DNA from: Welwitschia mirabilis
Taxonomy: Eukaryota; Gnetophyta; Gnetopsida; Welwitschiales
Assembly: GCA_051453625.1 (NCBI GenBank)
Contig: JBOZIK010000001.1
Location: 226,039,348-226,103,347 of the forward strand
DNA: 64,000 bases
Reading direction: 5' to 3'
Shown here: piece after piece, positions 49,801-63,370 of the stretch
Position numbering within the stretch: the stretch's first letter is position 1
Layout of the letters: every line of letters starts with the position of its first letter
Notes under the pieces: generated by a model
Databases searched by the model: none
The model's input: only the letters and a program-made list of their open reading frames with translations
Told to the model about the DNA's origin: nothing
Program-made: the position numbers and the translations under genes

Positions 49801-50531
49801 ATTATAGATCTAGATAAATATTATTTATTTGACTTTTTAGTTATAACATTGGCTTATCTCATAATTCCCTCTACCTAATGCGTTATTTCTTTAACCCAGA
49901 GTAATACAACATTTAGCTAAACTTATAAATAGTACATAGTCCATTTTTGTTTTTACTTATAGTCTTATTAATTATTTCATATTTTTAAGTGTAACTATTT
50001 ATATTTTTTCTTATAAATTTGGCTCAAATAAGATTACTTTTTTCATTTCAATTTAGTATAATAAAATAAAGATAAAATGAATGCAGAAATTTAAAACCAA
50101 CTTTTCCTAGGTATAGTTCTTCCTTTTTAAATGACCTACTCTAATTATAATTTTTAGTAGTTAATAGAAGTGTATTTTCATTTTAGTAGATGAACTACTA
50201 ACCCACTTTAAAAATGGGCCAATTAAATGTTATTTATGATGACTAATTTAGATATTAATCCATGCATTACTATTTTCAAATTTGATAAAAATAAAGATTT
50301 AGTAGAGCTAGTTATGATTTAAAAATAAATAAATAGTAAAGTATAGATAGAAGAAAAAACTAGAGCTAGTTATCTAAGAAATTCTTTATTATCATCCATT
50401 AATCCACATGCTACTGAATCGTATCACTGACTTTATACTAAAGTTATAATTTCCATGCATAAGAAAAGGGCTAAAACTCATGGATCACTCATGCATATCA
50501 ATGACTTTATATGGAAGGAAATTGAGAATAA

Positions 50532-53500
50532 TGTGAAAGCTAATATTTGAAGTCTAAATTCTTACCTTTTATATTTAGTCACTCTTAAATTTTTAGTAAG
50601 ATCTTAATAAACGTTGAACTAATTTTACTAATATTCTTACTTTTCATGTAAGGCTCCTATAATTTTTACATGGATTCATAAAGTACTTAGATTATCTTTC
50701 CAAAAACCATGTCTCACGATAAGTGGTTTCTTACCTTACAATTAGTTCATGTTTCTTTTTCCTATAAAGACAATTCAATTCATTTAATTTTTTTTTAAGA
50801 TTTTGTAGCATAATGATATTGCCTAGATTTATTTTTATTTATAGTCTTATCATTCTATTAGAATTATTTCTGAAAATATTAGAATTATTCCTAAGGTAAA
50901 TAGCTAGGTCCACTCTTTTTACCGTTCATGAATTGTGGTGATTCTATATTTAACATGTTTGTTGTTTTATTTTTCTTAGTCTGTTAACCACATATGATTC
51001 AATATAAACATAAATTTTAATGATTTAATTGAATATAATTACTACATATGCTTAGTTTTACATAACCTATAGTTTGTGATAATTCTTATTTTGCCTTTTT
51101 GATAGACTTAATATGTTTAACTTTCCCGCCATAGATATTTATGAATTTTCCTTAAATATTTAATACATTAAATTTACTTAGAATGCTATTAAATGGGTCT
51201 ATTTCTTAGAATCTTTTCAATTAATGTCTCAATAAAAAATAATTTTTTTATGACCCATGGAATATGACTCTTTAATGAAAGCTTTTTTAAAAAAAAAAAA
51301 ATCCTTTCATTGGCCACCATTTAAATTTTTTATGTTATTTAAATATTGATACTTGCATCAAATATCAAAGCCTAGACTTATACATGGCCTATAGTACATG
51401 GATCTTTATGTGGTGGAATTAATTTCAGTAGTAATTACTTATTTTTCACCATCCATATCTCAATGCTTTTATGACGCATTAACAAGTAAGTTCTCATGGC
51501 CTAGGGCTCATGATTTTTTTAGATCAAGATTGGTTTCATTATACATTTAACATGGTTTTTATTTCTTATACTTAACATTCTCTTTACATAGCCTATAGGT
51601 TTTGGCAATCATTATTTATGGAAAGCATTTCTCATACCTTCCTGCCACTACATTATTAAAGGTATATTCTAGATTTTTCTCTCTACAGTGATTCTTTTAG
51701 TAAATACTTCTGAGTAGTTACTATTATTTAAGTTATATCATATTTTTCATATTAAAATCACTTAAAGAATTATTTTTTCACATCAATTTAAAATGCATAT
51801 TAACTTAAATAATTAAAGTCAAGAAACTTTGTATGTGCCAAAAAGGATTTAAATTGATAACTATAGAATTGCAACTTCAATTGGCATTCATTCACTTTCA
51901 AGCTTGTCTTTCATTCTTGATCTTTTTTTGGTATGATCTATTTATAAAAGAAGAAGAATAATAATGAGGGATATGTTTCAAAGACTTATCCATGAGTACA
52001 TGAATCCTAATAATCATTTCTTAAAGATTCATTTTACTTAGTAATTCTTCTCATAGATGCGCCACTAGGTTGAGGGAATGTATTAACCTTAATTTATTCA
52101 CATAGAATAATCTAAGTCTAAGCCATTATTTTTGTTCATATCAAACTTTGAAAATGCAAGGAGGGTGAAGATCATGAAATAATTCTACAACATTATATCT
52201 AAAAATGTCTTTTTTGCACTTGTCTTCTATCACGTCTCAAACTATCAATATATGATTTTAAACTCAATTTTTTTTTTTTAAGCATGACATCTTCCATCTA
52301 GAGTAGAATATCATCTCCTTATCCTCTAGTTTTATCATCAACTTGGACAATAGTAATACATACCATATTCATAACATACCTTTACCCTAAAAAACTAGTA
52401 AAGTTATAGAGGAGAATGATAATTACTATCAGGGAATCATTTCTAAGAAGTTTTAGGTGTTGGAAAATGCTATTTGGAAGTTCTAAAGGTTTTTAGAGTA
52501 AAGAATTAAAGCAGTAGCCTAAATGAAAAGTAATGGATATTATCATGATGTATTGCTTTTATGGATTACCAACAACGATGGATGCATAGATGATTTTAGC
52601 TTGGTTTACTATGGAAAATTAACTATTATTCCACCCTCTCTATATCATGAATTTAAAGATCCACTTGGAAGTTTAGCAATGTTTTCAGTAGGGACCTCAA
52701 TATTGGTTTGGTTTCACTTCTTGTTTAGTCAATCATATTTTATTTTCTTAGTATCCAACCATTTCTTGAAATATCTTTGAGTGCATTCACCTAGTGCTTT
52801 TAAAAAAGTACTTGTAACCTTAAATTTAGGAGATTTCTTCCATGATTTACATTATCTACTTCTTAGACTTTTGGGTAAATAAGCTAATCATTAATTTTCT
52901 ATAATTACATTTATATTCTTTTATATTTAATTCCTTGATGTTGAGGTTATCTATCAAAATTGTAAATATGATAGGGAGAAATCAATTTTGTAGTTATGTA
53001 AATATGAATATGAATTTTATAATAATTCATGTGGCTAGGATAATATCCCCTTTAAAGATACTACTATGATTTATCACATCCTACTTCTACATGCTTGAAG
53101 TCTTCCAATTAGGAATAAATTTTAGGGATACATTTGTACCAATCAAAAAGATAATGATATTAGCTTAGTATTTTTTTTACATTGAAGATTGATTTTATAA
53201 TGATACGACTATGATATAAAGATACCTAAGAAGGTGGAATGAATGCCTTATTCTTATTAACATAATCGTATTACAATCTAGCTAATATGTTTAAATCTCT
53301 TAGGCCTACTTTATTCCTCACAATCACATAGATGATAATATTTATTTAGTTTATTATGATGAGTTAAAAGTAAATAGAAGAAATATATCATAGTAATATC
53401 CAATCCTTATTTTAGCCTAGATATCTCTAAAGTAGCCTCCTGCCTACATCCAAGTACCATGAAGTCCTATGAGAATTTTAAAATAGATCCATTAGATTCT

Positions 53501-54370
53501 GACTAGATTATTGATTCCCTCATCTAAGGAGATCTTTTAAGGATAATTAATTTGAAAAATAGATCTTGATGATTATATGTAAATAATTATATTCCTATTG
53601 TAGGTCTCTAATAAGAGGGTTTGAATATTAATTTTTTTATTATTTTAAAAAGAAGTCTTATAAAGATTTGATAGAAATAGTTACCACAAATAATTCAAGA
53701 AAAGATGACTAATTTTTTAAGAGTTTTTTCGTTTATAGAATTTCCACCTTCACTAGCCATATATAAGCTTGGAAAGAATATAGTAAAAATTACCACTTAA
53801 GGATCTAAATTATTTATTAAGAAGCCTATTGTACTTTTTTTTATAGAAGAAGCATAAGAAGAATAGGACCTAAGGAAGTTCTAGGTAGACACAAGAGGTA
53901 GAGACCTTATACTTTATGGGAGTTTCTTAATAATCCATCCACTTTGTAATAAGCATTAATATTCATAATATTAAACATTATAAAGAGATTATTGAAATGA
54001 ATGAAGAAGAAAAATCCTAAGAAACATCTCTATGTAACTTTGAAGACTGAAAATGAAAGAATTTTAAGTATCCTCTTTGGATCTTACTATGTTGTGGACT
54101 AACCAAGAGGCCAAATACTTTGAATTTAATAGTTTTAAAGCACATTTATGATAGAAGGAATAAATAAAAGTTGAATACTAATCTCAACTTTAAAAGTAGG
54201 AGGATCTCCTAAGGAAATTGATCTTAGAGGTAAAGGAGAACTATAACGATTTGATTACTTTGAGAAAATAACTTGGCTAAAGGGATTTTAAATTTTCATT
54301 TCTAAGAGATTTATTTTAAATATTTTTAATAGTAAAGAATAATATTTAATATCACATTCTTACTACTAAA
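50532..54370 (+). repeat. Right LTR of element G (right end approximate)
   Basis: Starts TGTGAAAGCTAATATTTG after the purine-rich GGAAGGAAATTGAGAATAA (50513-50531), a fair polypurine tract. It is about 3.84 kb and close in length to the left LTR once E is removed. At 51285-51310 it shows the uninterrupted site that E entered in the left LTR. Confidence 0.72.
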
Positions 54371-57090
54371 TAGTATTATTTATTATAGTGTATGTAAACT
54401 TTAATAAAAACTAGGTAAGAACCTAGTATCATTACACCATAGGGATAATTGAACTAAACTTAACAAAAGTAACATAATATTATATATTCTAGAACAAAAT
54501 TAAAATAAGAGAAAATCAATAATTTGATATTGTGGTGTGTTTTAATTAATGATATTGAAAATTTAACAAGCTCTAAATCTCTAGCTTAACTCATTTAAAA
54601 ACACTCCTTTACTTTAATGATGTTCTATAATTTTTATGAAAAAAAAATGATAATGTATTCTTACCTAAGGATTAAAAGTATCATTTAACATGCACTAAAA
54701 ATAAAAGAATAAACACCTCATTATTTTATTAAATTATAAAATACATTAAGTTGAAGGATGAAGATGAAGCTAATACAGACTACTTGAACTAGCCTCAAAG
54801 CAAATCTTCTTCCAAAGGGGGTGCTTAGACAATCATGTCAATATAACACTTTAAATATTTCCATTAAATTAATATAATTCAAAGATTTATTACAATGAGG
54901 GCTCAAGGACCTTTTATAGATGAGGAAAGGCTTAGAAACATTTAGTTTGTAGTGGTTTTCAATAGTTATAATTTTAAAGGATTACACTTTTAGGTGTTCA
55001 CATTCAAGGAGGTTATAAATTTTGTTATGTACCTTTAAGGATTATCATTTGTTTTTTAATGAAAAGTGATGATGACATGTCCTTCATATGTGATGATATT
55101 TCATCAGATGCTATCATCATGTATCCTGTACATCATCACATTTTTCACTACTACATGTCACTACTATGTGTTATTTTGAACCTTCATCACTTGTCGTTGA
55201 AGTTGATTATTATTTTCATTCTAATTTTTGACTAAGACCATAAGTGAAATGTGAATATTTTTCATAGAAATACCAGAACATGCCTTTAGATTATTTTTGC
55301 TTTAAAATACTAGTGGTGCTATGTTTTTAATGGATTCTTTATTTTGTAGCACTTCTTTTATAAAGTTACAATTATATTAAAATTATTATGGAGAAATTTA
55401 TAATTTCATAAATCATTCTAAAATTGTAGAATACATAATTTTATGATGGAACAGCTACTTTAATATATTTACCTATTCTAAATTAATCAAATACACTTGA
55501 TTTGTATGTCATTTTTTGCATGTAAACACACCCCATAACTAGACTTTTGGTAGTTTGTTAGCAAAAGATTAATAAATAAATGGTCAATCTAAAAAAATTA
55601 TCTAATAAAAATATTTAATTATGAAATTAACACAATATTTGAAAATGTTCTAATCAATGTTTTATAGATAAGAATGTATAATTGAAAAAAATTATTAAAT
55701 AATGCATGTCATACCTCCTAATCAAAACTAAACTTTATCCTTAAAGTTTAAAAAGATATAAAAATTTAATACAATTCTTTTAATAGTAAGTGAAGGTTTT
55801 TAAAAAGGAAAGTTATTTATTACATGGTTTTACATACTACTAACTAGAAAATCACTTCAATGCAACAAACTATTAACTTAGGAAATAATACAATGTAAAC
55901 ACTTTAAACTAGCATGTAAAGCATTTTAATATAACACACTTAAATATACTATAATTCAACACACTTAAATGCATACAAGAAAATGTAAAAAGAGAGATAC
56001 TCTTAGAAATAATAATTAATCACTTACTTTATAAACAAGGATCATTATGAAGGTGAGAAAAATGGAATTGAAGGTAAAAATGAAAGTAAAACATAACGGT
56101 TGAAAATAGTTTATAGTTAATTTTTTGAAAAATTTAGTGATGATTAAAAAAATATAAATAGACTATAAATGAGATGATTAATGTTTTAGAAGAGTTTGAA
56201 AGAAAAGACTAAAAATTTGATGGTGGAATCTATGAGGACTAGTAGTAGCATCAACAAGAACTAGGGGCAACACCAACTATTATCAAGTAAACTTTAAAGA
56301 AGTGTTTTATTAACTGAAATCATACAATTTGGTGTTATTGGTTGAAGTCAATAGTGAATGAAATGGATAGAGTAAATATGGAATGAAAACTTACACTACA
56401 TGATGGAAAATCGTTATGACTAGAGATTTTACTTGCAATGCATAATAATAGAAATGAAAACTAATCCAATCACCTATGAATGCAAAAGACAAAAATGCCT
56501 AGGTTAATGGCCAATTTATTGAAATATTTGTGATATTTTTTTATGTAAATGAGTCATCTTATCAAATAAATAAAATATCCTCTAAGTAAACCTATAAAAA
56601 ATTAAAAATTAGTAAGTGAATTTTCAAGTACTTAAGTTAAAGAATGTAAATATAAAATTATCTCCAAATCCCATTTATGTCTTTCCATAATTTATCTTTT
56701 TCACAATCACACATGTTCCTTGTTCCAAGAATTTAGATCAAATTGATAACCTACTATTATTATTTGAAAATAGAAGATCAAGAATACAAGCAAGATTTTT
56801 CTAAAACAAAAATTTTATTTCTCCTAAAATATTCTTTGTTCTTATTACATTGAAGAGCTTGCTTATAAAGATAAGCACATCAATAGAGTTTTACTAGAGT
56901 TTTTGCACCTCCTATGTGTAGGACCATAGTGTGTATACAAACCTTAGTAATTCCCATCTCAACATGAAAATACACTATCTTCTAAGGGAAAAGTAGAATA
57001 CTTAAGAAAAACCTTGGTAATGTGACATACAATAAAACCTCTTTAAAGGATTTGTTGTGTGAGGAAACTAATTTATTAAATAAGTAGTTA
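54371..57090. other. AT-rich DNA between G and the copia remnant
   Basis: No coding frame supported. 55040-55200 holds many GATGATG/CATCATC words in both orientations. 55860-55980 has three loose copies of a unit with AACACACTTAAAT / AACACTTTAAA. Nothing else is recognised. Confidence 0.4.
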
Positions 57091-57094
57091 ATTT

Positions 57095-57235
57095 ACTACT
57101 ACATGTTCCATAGTAGATAGGAACTATTATGTTCATTATACATTCCATGGTGCTAGGCCAAAAACTATATTGCACATCCTATAGTACTAGGAAAAAATTG
57201 TACTACACATATTATAGTACTAGGATCAAGAGTAA
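57095..57235. repeat. Four imperfect units of about 35 bp
   Basis: Units share the core ACA(T)-TTCCATAGT / ACAT-CCTATAGTACTAGG: 57097, 57145, 57173 and 57209 onwards. They lie just beyond the end of the recognisable copia pol and may be part of its non-coding or LTR region. Confidence 0.55.
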
Positions 57236-57959
57236 CTTCAAATAGGGACTTGAAATCCAAATGAAATGCATAATGTATAAGAACAATTAAGTTTAAATCA
57301 ACTCATTTTCAATTGTATTTTAGATTTGAAGTAATGGAATTTTTCTTAACCAAGTAGCTTTTTTTAGTAGTTATTGATTCTGTAGTTTAATAGTATACTG
57401 ATGTAATAACTTCATACTATATTAGTTCCTTAATTTTATGGATCAATTTTCATAAATAATTTTCTACAAGAAGATAGTATTCTTTATTCATAGCTTGAAC
57501 TGAATGATTATGTAAAATGATGTATTTCAAATAAGTTGGTTTACCATTAAAGGTTAAGTAAAGCTCATCATTATCATCATTATAAGTTATATGCAAGCTA
57601 TTCCTTATTCTAGTTTTATCCTTTTTATGATCAGGAACATCTTAGATCATAAATTATTATCAAGTACATCAATGTTATATTTAGGTAGTTTCATCTTCTT
57701 CAAATGAAGATCCTACTAAATTTCTACTAAAACCATAATTAAATATGATAAGAGCATCAAATTACTTAATTCCTATAAGTTGCAATGTAGTCGTACTAAT
57801 AGAAGAAACTAAAGCATTACTAGTTACCATATCTCCTTCTTTAATCATATGAAATTAAGCATTCAATATGTTTACTAGATTAGAAGAAGAATAAAGCTTT
57901 GAAGAATCAACCTAAAAATCATTATTCAAAATCTTTGAAAGATGATATCACAAAAAATA

Positions 57960-58800
57960 GTGATCTTATAATGCTTTAGGAGGTATAGTTAATAACCCTT
58001 CTAGTTATTTCGATATCCTACAAAGATACTAATTTGAGCATGTGTTCCAAATTTTTTGTAATCTTTACATGAAATATGGACATATAACATGTAACCAAAA
58101 TACAAAAACAATTTAACTTTAACTTATAACCACACCCCTTATTAGTTGGAGATACTCCTTTTTTAGTATATTAACTAATATGATTATTAAGATGTAATGT
58201 CATATTCACTACGTCACCCTAAAGATAGATTTTACAACCACTAAAATACATCATGAAATATACCATATTCATAATAGTATGATTAAATCACTCAGTAATG
58301 CCATTTTATTAGGATGTTCTAAGGTATGTCTTCAAATGAAAAATTCCTTCAAAACTAAAAAATTGCTTAAACTTAGTAGATGTGTTCTTGCCACCATTAT
58401 TTGAATGGATACTTTTAATACAAAGTTAGTTTAATTTCCCACTTTAGTTTTAAACTTATTGAAAATATCTAAATTTTTTAATGTGAATTTAGTAAAGTAT
58501 ACCCAATTCATTTGGGAATAGTTATCAATAAAAGAGATAAAATTAAAAAATCCGTGAAGAATAGAAACTAGTAGTGGTTCACATAAATCACTATGAATAA
58601 GCAAATTTTTCAATTAGCATACTTGATGCAAATCATTGTCTAGTTGATTTTCTTATAATATATTCTTTACAATAAGAAAAATCCCATGAAATAAATGGAA
58701 TAAACTAGTAATCATTCTCACATATGACATTCATTATATGAGGGATAGAATATCCTAGTCAAGCATGCCATAGTAGCAAGAGAGATATCTTTTTTTTGGA
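57960..58800 (-). pseudogene. Copia integrase remnant
   Basis: LWHA then LGYSIPHIMN (58775-58740), later CKE-Y-IRKST: the H-H-C-C zinc-binding region, with the second H changed to Y. The core begins LLIHSDLCEPLL (58606, first catalytic D), with FISFIDNYSQMNWVYF at 58550-58500 in a 60-codon open frame. SNNGGKNTSTKF at about 58405 has N for the second catalytic D. NGITE holds the E site. The tail (GVSPTN, EHMLKLVSL) is as in copia. Old and inactive. Confidence 0.88.
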
Positions 58801-59049
58801 AGCTATGTAAGTAATCTCTCACATTCTAATACAACCATGAAGATGAGTGAGATTTTCATCCATATAACCTTTTATGATTAGTTATTGATCACTATCATGG
58901 ATATCCACTAAGTGCTTTATCATGAAATTAGAGTAATATCCTCACCCTAAAGTGGAATGTGATAGAAGACATGATCTTAAAAAAGGAACATATAAAATAG
59001 AGGAAATAGGTTATCTAGAGAAAAATGTCAAGTTAAGAATAATCAAATC

Positions 59050-59240
59050 ATAACATTACATAGGATTCATAGTTCTATCCACCAAATAAACATGACTTGA
59101 TGCTTTAATGAAGTTATTAAAATAATCATGCTAATAGGTATGTGATGAGTTGCATTTGTATCAATAATCCATGTCTCATCATAAGGGATTTGCTCATTCA
59201 TATTAATAAAGTCAGAGTTATTAATTATTGCATTTAATTC
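59050..59240 (-). pseudogene. Copia protease remnant
   Basis: YDETWIIDTNATHHIP reads around 59185-59138. It aligns with the W-I-I-D-S/T-G-A active-site stretch of copia proteases. The glycine of the D-T-G motif is N here, a G-to-A change that would kill the enzyme. Confidence 0.8.
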
Positions 59241-60105
59241 AAAATTTTCAACACCATTAAGGAAATTAGATTCTCTAATAATTGCATTTGTCTTAGATGT
59301 AAACTTTATCTTTCTTAAGAAATCACATAGAAGTTAGTGATATAAGCTTATCTTTTACATTATGAGAACTGATATTTTTTCTTCTTAGGAGCGGTAATAT
59401 TCTAAACTTGGTTCTTGTTCTGATAAGTTTAAGTAAGCTTCTTATTTTACTATTTCTATGGAAACATACCCTTATCGTGATATGATTTCTTTTGTGGATG
59501 GGATTTAATAGTAAACTATATATGTTGACAAGGAGGGCCACTAGAATGATAAACTTTACATGTGGCATCAAAAGAAGAAGAGCCTATGAAGTTAAACTAA
59601 GGTTAATGAAAATTAGGTACTTAATAAGCATATCAAAAGTTATATTATTTAATTTATTACTATCATGTAGCAACATAGTATAACTATGCAAGGAGGATTC
59701 TTCCAAGTAATAGTGGATCAAGTTGATATAATGAGTGTGAACTTCTTTTAGTAAATTAATCTCTACTACTTTTACCTTGATGTCTTTCATCTACACATTT
59801 AATTATCTTATATTCCCTTTCTTATAATGTAAACTATTCATGTGAGGTATGAGGTTACGAAGCTCCAAATCATTTTTAGAGTAGAATATGTCAAGTTAAT
59901 TTATCTTATTTTGATTTATTCAATCAACTTCTTATATTGATAAGAAATATAATTTTGCATAATATTTATCAATTTTTTTATCAATATCTTATCAAATAAC
60001 TTCTTCGGCTAGATCTTAAAGAGGTATATGATCACATGTCAAGCATTCCTTTTGATAACCATAAATTCACAAAGTTAAATGAAATCTTCATATCAAACCT
60101 TCTAT

Positions 60106-61428
60106 TGTAGTGTGAATTTATGAAATCTTGGGTCCTTAAATAGATCTTATAAATTACAAATAATTGCAAAAAAACATATACTAGTATAGATGGGAGTTAA
60201 CCTACATACCGTAATTCATTAAAGGCAGTAGGCTAGAAATAGAGAATTGATTTTAAAATAGTATTTTTAGAATTTTTCCTTTTTACTAGGTGAGAACAAG
60301 AAACAATGAAAATGCAATGCAAGATAAAGGATGAGGAAATGAAAATGGATGAAATGCAAGTGTAATGAGTCTATTTTAATTACAATCCTTCTTTCATAAG
60401 AATTAATCCTTATAACATAGATCAATTGGGAAGAGATATTATCTATTCCTAACCAACATAAGATATAAGATATATCAAATAGAATATAAATAAATGCAAA
60501 TATAGAAATGGAATAAAATGAAATGTAATACACGGTCTAAACTAATAATGTCAACCTCAACAAAGGTTTCTTATATGATTTAAATAAACTATAAAGCTAT
60601 TATAGAATCATAATCAACTTAAACCATAAGGAAGGTTCACACAATAGAATTAAAAAGGGTTTTTATATTAGTCATGAATTAAAGTACACTTAAAAACAAA
60701 ATAGTAGCATTTCAATAGAGGATACTTAGCTTAACACCAAGAAAAACGTCTCTCTGTAGGTGTGCATGGACCTCCTATCCTTTAATTTCTTATCAAAAAC
60801 TAATCAGACGTGAGCCCCTCCTCGGATGGGTTTCTTCTTTTCGCTTCTCAGCCTATGGAGTATTAGTATCCATTAGTATAAAAGATGAAAATGCAAGTGA
60901 AGGTAAGAGGGATATTTATAATTTTCTAGAAGTAAAACACTAAAAATCAGAGAAGAAACCCTAGTAACCAACATGAGGTATGTGAGCCCATTATAAATAT
61001 AATTCATTTTCATTTCTACAAATAGTTATTATCCTATCTATCATATAGATGACTACGTGGATTATACTCCATAATAAAAAATGTGTCATTAGCTTCTAGC
61101 CCTATATTTAGCCCCATAGTTTTACTTCAAGTCAGCATTTATGTTATTAGGGATGTCATTTAAATTGATGCCATTTAAATGACATAGTTATGTCAAGCTT
61201 TTTAAAGCTTCCAGCTAAGAGAAACTAGGCTCTTGCATTATTGTCTTCTTCTCAGAGTACTAAAAGTTAGTATCTATTGGAAGTTCCTTCACATATTTCC
61301 AAAATTACATGTTTTTATGATTATCTCTTTGACTCTTTATAATCATCAGAATCCATATAAACTTCTGTAAATGTCCTATAAAAGTATTCAAAATACTCCA
61401 TCAAATAATATAATTTGACATCACAACA
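60106..61428 (-). repeat. 3' LTR of a second E-like (Athila/Tat-like) element
   Basis: On the plus strand it starts TGTAGTGTGAATTTATG and ends GACATCACAACA, 1323 bp. It aligns with both LTRs of E (for example TATAGATG-GAGT-AACCTA near 60188, and the CTCTCTGTA region near 60750). Its polypurine tract lies to the right, so the rest of the element runs right and out of the readable sequence. Its left end cuts the copia remnant. Confidence 0.82.
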
Positions 61429-61447
61429 TATTCCCCCACTTAGCCTT
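61429..61447 (-). promoter_or_regulatory. Polypurine tract of the second E-like element
   Basis: Minus strand AAGGCTAAGTGGGGGAATA, directly before the TGTTGTGATGTC start of the LTR. Better kept than the copy in E. Confidence 0.82.
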
Positions 61448-62335
61448 GTTAGTTTTTAATAAAATAAGTAAGAAACTATATTTGTTAGCTAAATTAGCTA
61501 AGACAAACACTAACTAGGGAAAAGTAAATTAAGTTCAGAAATCTTTATCATGTAGGATCAAATATTAATAACTGGTGAATTTATGTATTACCTCTACAAG
61601 ATGTGTAACAATGCTATCATCTTGACTATTTTTTAGATGGTTATGTGGCTAACATGCTTAAAAAATTAAAATGAAATCTTATTATTTGAAAACATTATTA
61701 TTAAAAAAACAACATACTAAAATCTATTTAAAATGTTTAACACATCTTGTGATAAAAATTGAATGTTATATAAGAACATTATCATACAATATAATCATGA
61801 TAAATCAAAAAAATAATGATGTATATGTATAATTAAAGTAGTGATAACTCAAAAAGATACATATAAATCAATCAATAAGTTTTACAAAATAATATACAAA
61901 GGGTACATACAAAAAATAATCATAAGATTAATCCCCTTGTTCATTGTCTTCTAAATTTCTTAGACAATACTTGCAAGAAGGTCTTGTAGTTATGCTATTG
62001 TGACCTATTAGATAATGTTCATGATACAAATTATACAAGTAATATGAAATCATAATTCAACTATCGCATCACATATATGCAACGTAAAAGCTAAAAACTG
62101 ATCCTTATAAACAAAACTTTTATTTAATATCTTGAAAATATCTTAGAGATATGGCCTATCAGTCCTAACCTTTTCCCTTCTTCCCTCCTTCCCCTTGAAC
62201 CTTCTTAGAAATATGGCCTATTAATCCCAACCTTTTCCCCTATCACTTCCCCCTCCACCCCTCTCCCCTGCCCCCCACCCTCCCTCTCCCCTTCCCCTCC
62301 CTCCTCCCCTCACCCCCCGCCCCCACTGCCATAGG
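61448..62335 (-). other. Interior of the second E-like element, ending in a C-rich tract
   Basis: 61448-61930 aligns loosely with 24010-24480 in E and has no coding frame. 62142-62177 and 62204-62239 are copies of one unit (AGA-ATATGGCCTAT, then AACCTTTTCCC), period 62. From about 62165 the plus strand becomes C/T only in long runs, ending in C runs up to six, right at the gap that starts at 62336. Confidence 0.6.
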
Positions 62336-62539
62336 NNNNNNNNNNNNNNNNNNNNNNNNNNNNNNNNNNNNNNNNNNNNNNNNNNNNNNNNNNNNNNNNN
62401 NNNNNNNNNNNNNNNNNNNNNNNNNNNNNNNNNNNNNNNNNNNNNNNNNNNNNNNNNNNNNNNNNNNNNNNNNNNNNNNNNNNNNNNNNNNNNNNNNNNN
62501 NNNNNNNNNNNNNNNNNNNNNNNNNNNNNNNNNNNNNNN
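62336..62539. other. Assembly gap, 204 N
   Basis: Only N. It starts at the C-rich tract, so sequencing difficulty is a likely cause. What follows does not resemble E. Confidence 0.99.
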
Positions 62540-63225
62540 ATTTAGAAAATATTGAATTATTTTAAATCCTTTAATTGATATAAATATTATGTTCTTGAGA
62601 TGCTGTCATATTGAATTATGGTTGGAGTTCCTTTTGATTAAAATATTACTTATAAATATTCAAAGTGTTCTTGTAGTTGTGATGATTTCTTTTACTTATT
62701 TTTTCACTTTATAGAAATTATGCTTGATTAAATATAAATTGTGAAGTCTTGTTATTTGTTATTCCTCCTTATTATGATTAAATATAAAGCATTAACTTTT
62801 ATATTATTAAAGCACTAGGTGGCTAAACAAGCCTTTATGAGATGTTATAAAACTTTCTTTACCCTTGGCTCATGTTGTGTCCTTTTGTATTCTTGAGTCT
62901 TGTCACCTTATCCTTGTTCTCTCTCTTTACATAGAGTTCCTTCTCCTCTTGCCTTAAATTTTTAAAGCTTATAAGGTTTAGGGATTTGGAAACTTAGAAT
63001 ATCTTGAAAGAGCTCAAACATATATGGATATGGTTTTATTCTTTCTTGCTTTCTTGGTGGTCCATTCTTTATATGCATTCCATTAATGAGATTTTCATAT
63101 TTATATTCTTACAAGATAAATGTTAAATCATGTGATGCTTAATAAAGATAAATTTAGTATTATTACATGTCTTATCTTCATCCATCTTTTATGCTCAATT
63201 TCTCGACATTATTTGTTCTTGGTGT

Positions 63226-63365
63226 GAGTTGATAGCTTGTGGTTAAACCTTATCATATTTACCTTATCATCATGCTATTTAAAATATATGGTTTTGAGTT
63301 AATAGCTTGTGAGTAAATCTTATCTTATTTTCTTATCATCATTATATCTTAAACTTATGGTTATG
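63226..63365. repeat. Two adjacent 70-bp repeats
   Basis: Units 63226-63295 and 63296-63365 start GAGTTGATAGCTTGTGG and GAGTTAATAGCTTGTGA and share TTATCATCAT and ATATGGTT / TTATGGTT. Confidence 0.85.
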
Positions 63366-63370
63366 GATTT

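Larger units (their letters stand above)
22019..54370 (+). mobile_element. Element G: Ty3/gypsy LTR retrotransposon carrying nested insertions
   Basis: Direct repeats of about 3.8 kb flank a 7.4-kb interior with a readable Ty3/gypsy pol. The left LTR is 22019-22777 plus 40092-43128, split by element E. The right LTR is 50532 to about 54370. Both start TGT(A/G)AAA and align through landmarks such as CTTACCTTA(C)AA (22210/50730), TCCTTTCAT-GGCCAC (40095/51301) and the stretch at 41716/53009. The order LTR - RT - RNaseH - integrase - LTR on the plus strand is that of Ty3/gypsy. RNaseH and the region before RT resemble the Tat/Ogre-Athila side of the family rather than chromoviruses. The left target duplication would be AACAA, but no match is clear on the right, so the right end is approximate. 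Confidence 0.75.
57300..60105 (-). mobile_element. Ty1/copia retrotransposon remnant (gag to start of RT)
   Basis: Read right to left on the minus strand: gag-like frames at 59790-59584 and 59571-59323, protease active site at 59179-59138, integrase zinc-binding region at 58800-58640, integrase core 58613-57960, and the start of the RT part (NHSVQAMNKEYYLLVEN) near 57530-57490. Protease-integrase-RT is the copia order. The frame is broken by many stops and frameshifts. RT proper, RNaseH and the LTRs are missing, and the gag end is cut at 60106 by another element. Confidence 0.85.
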
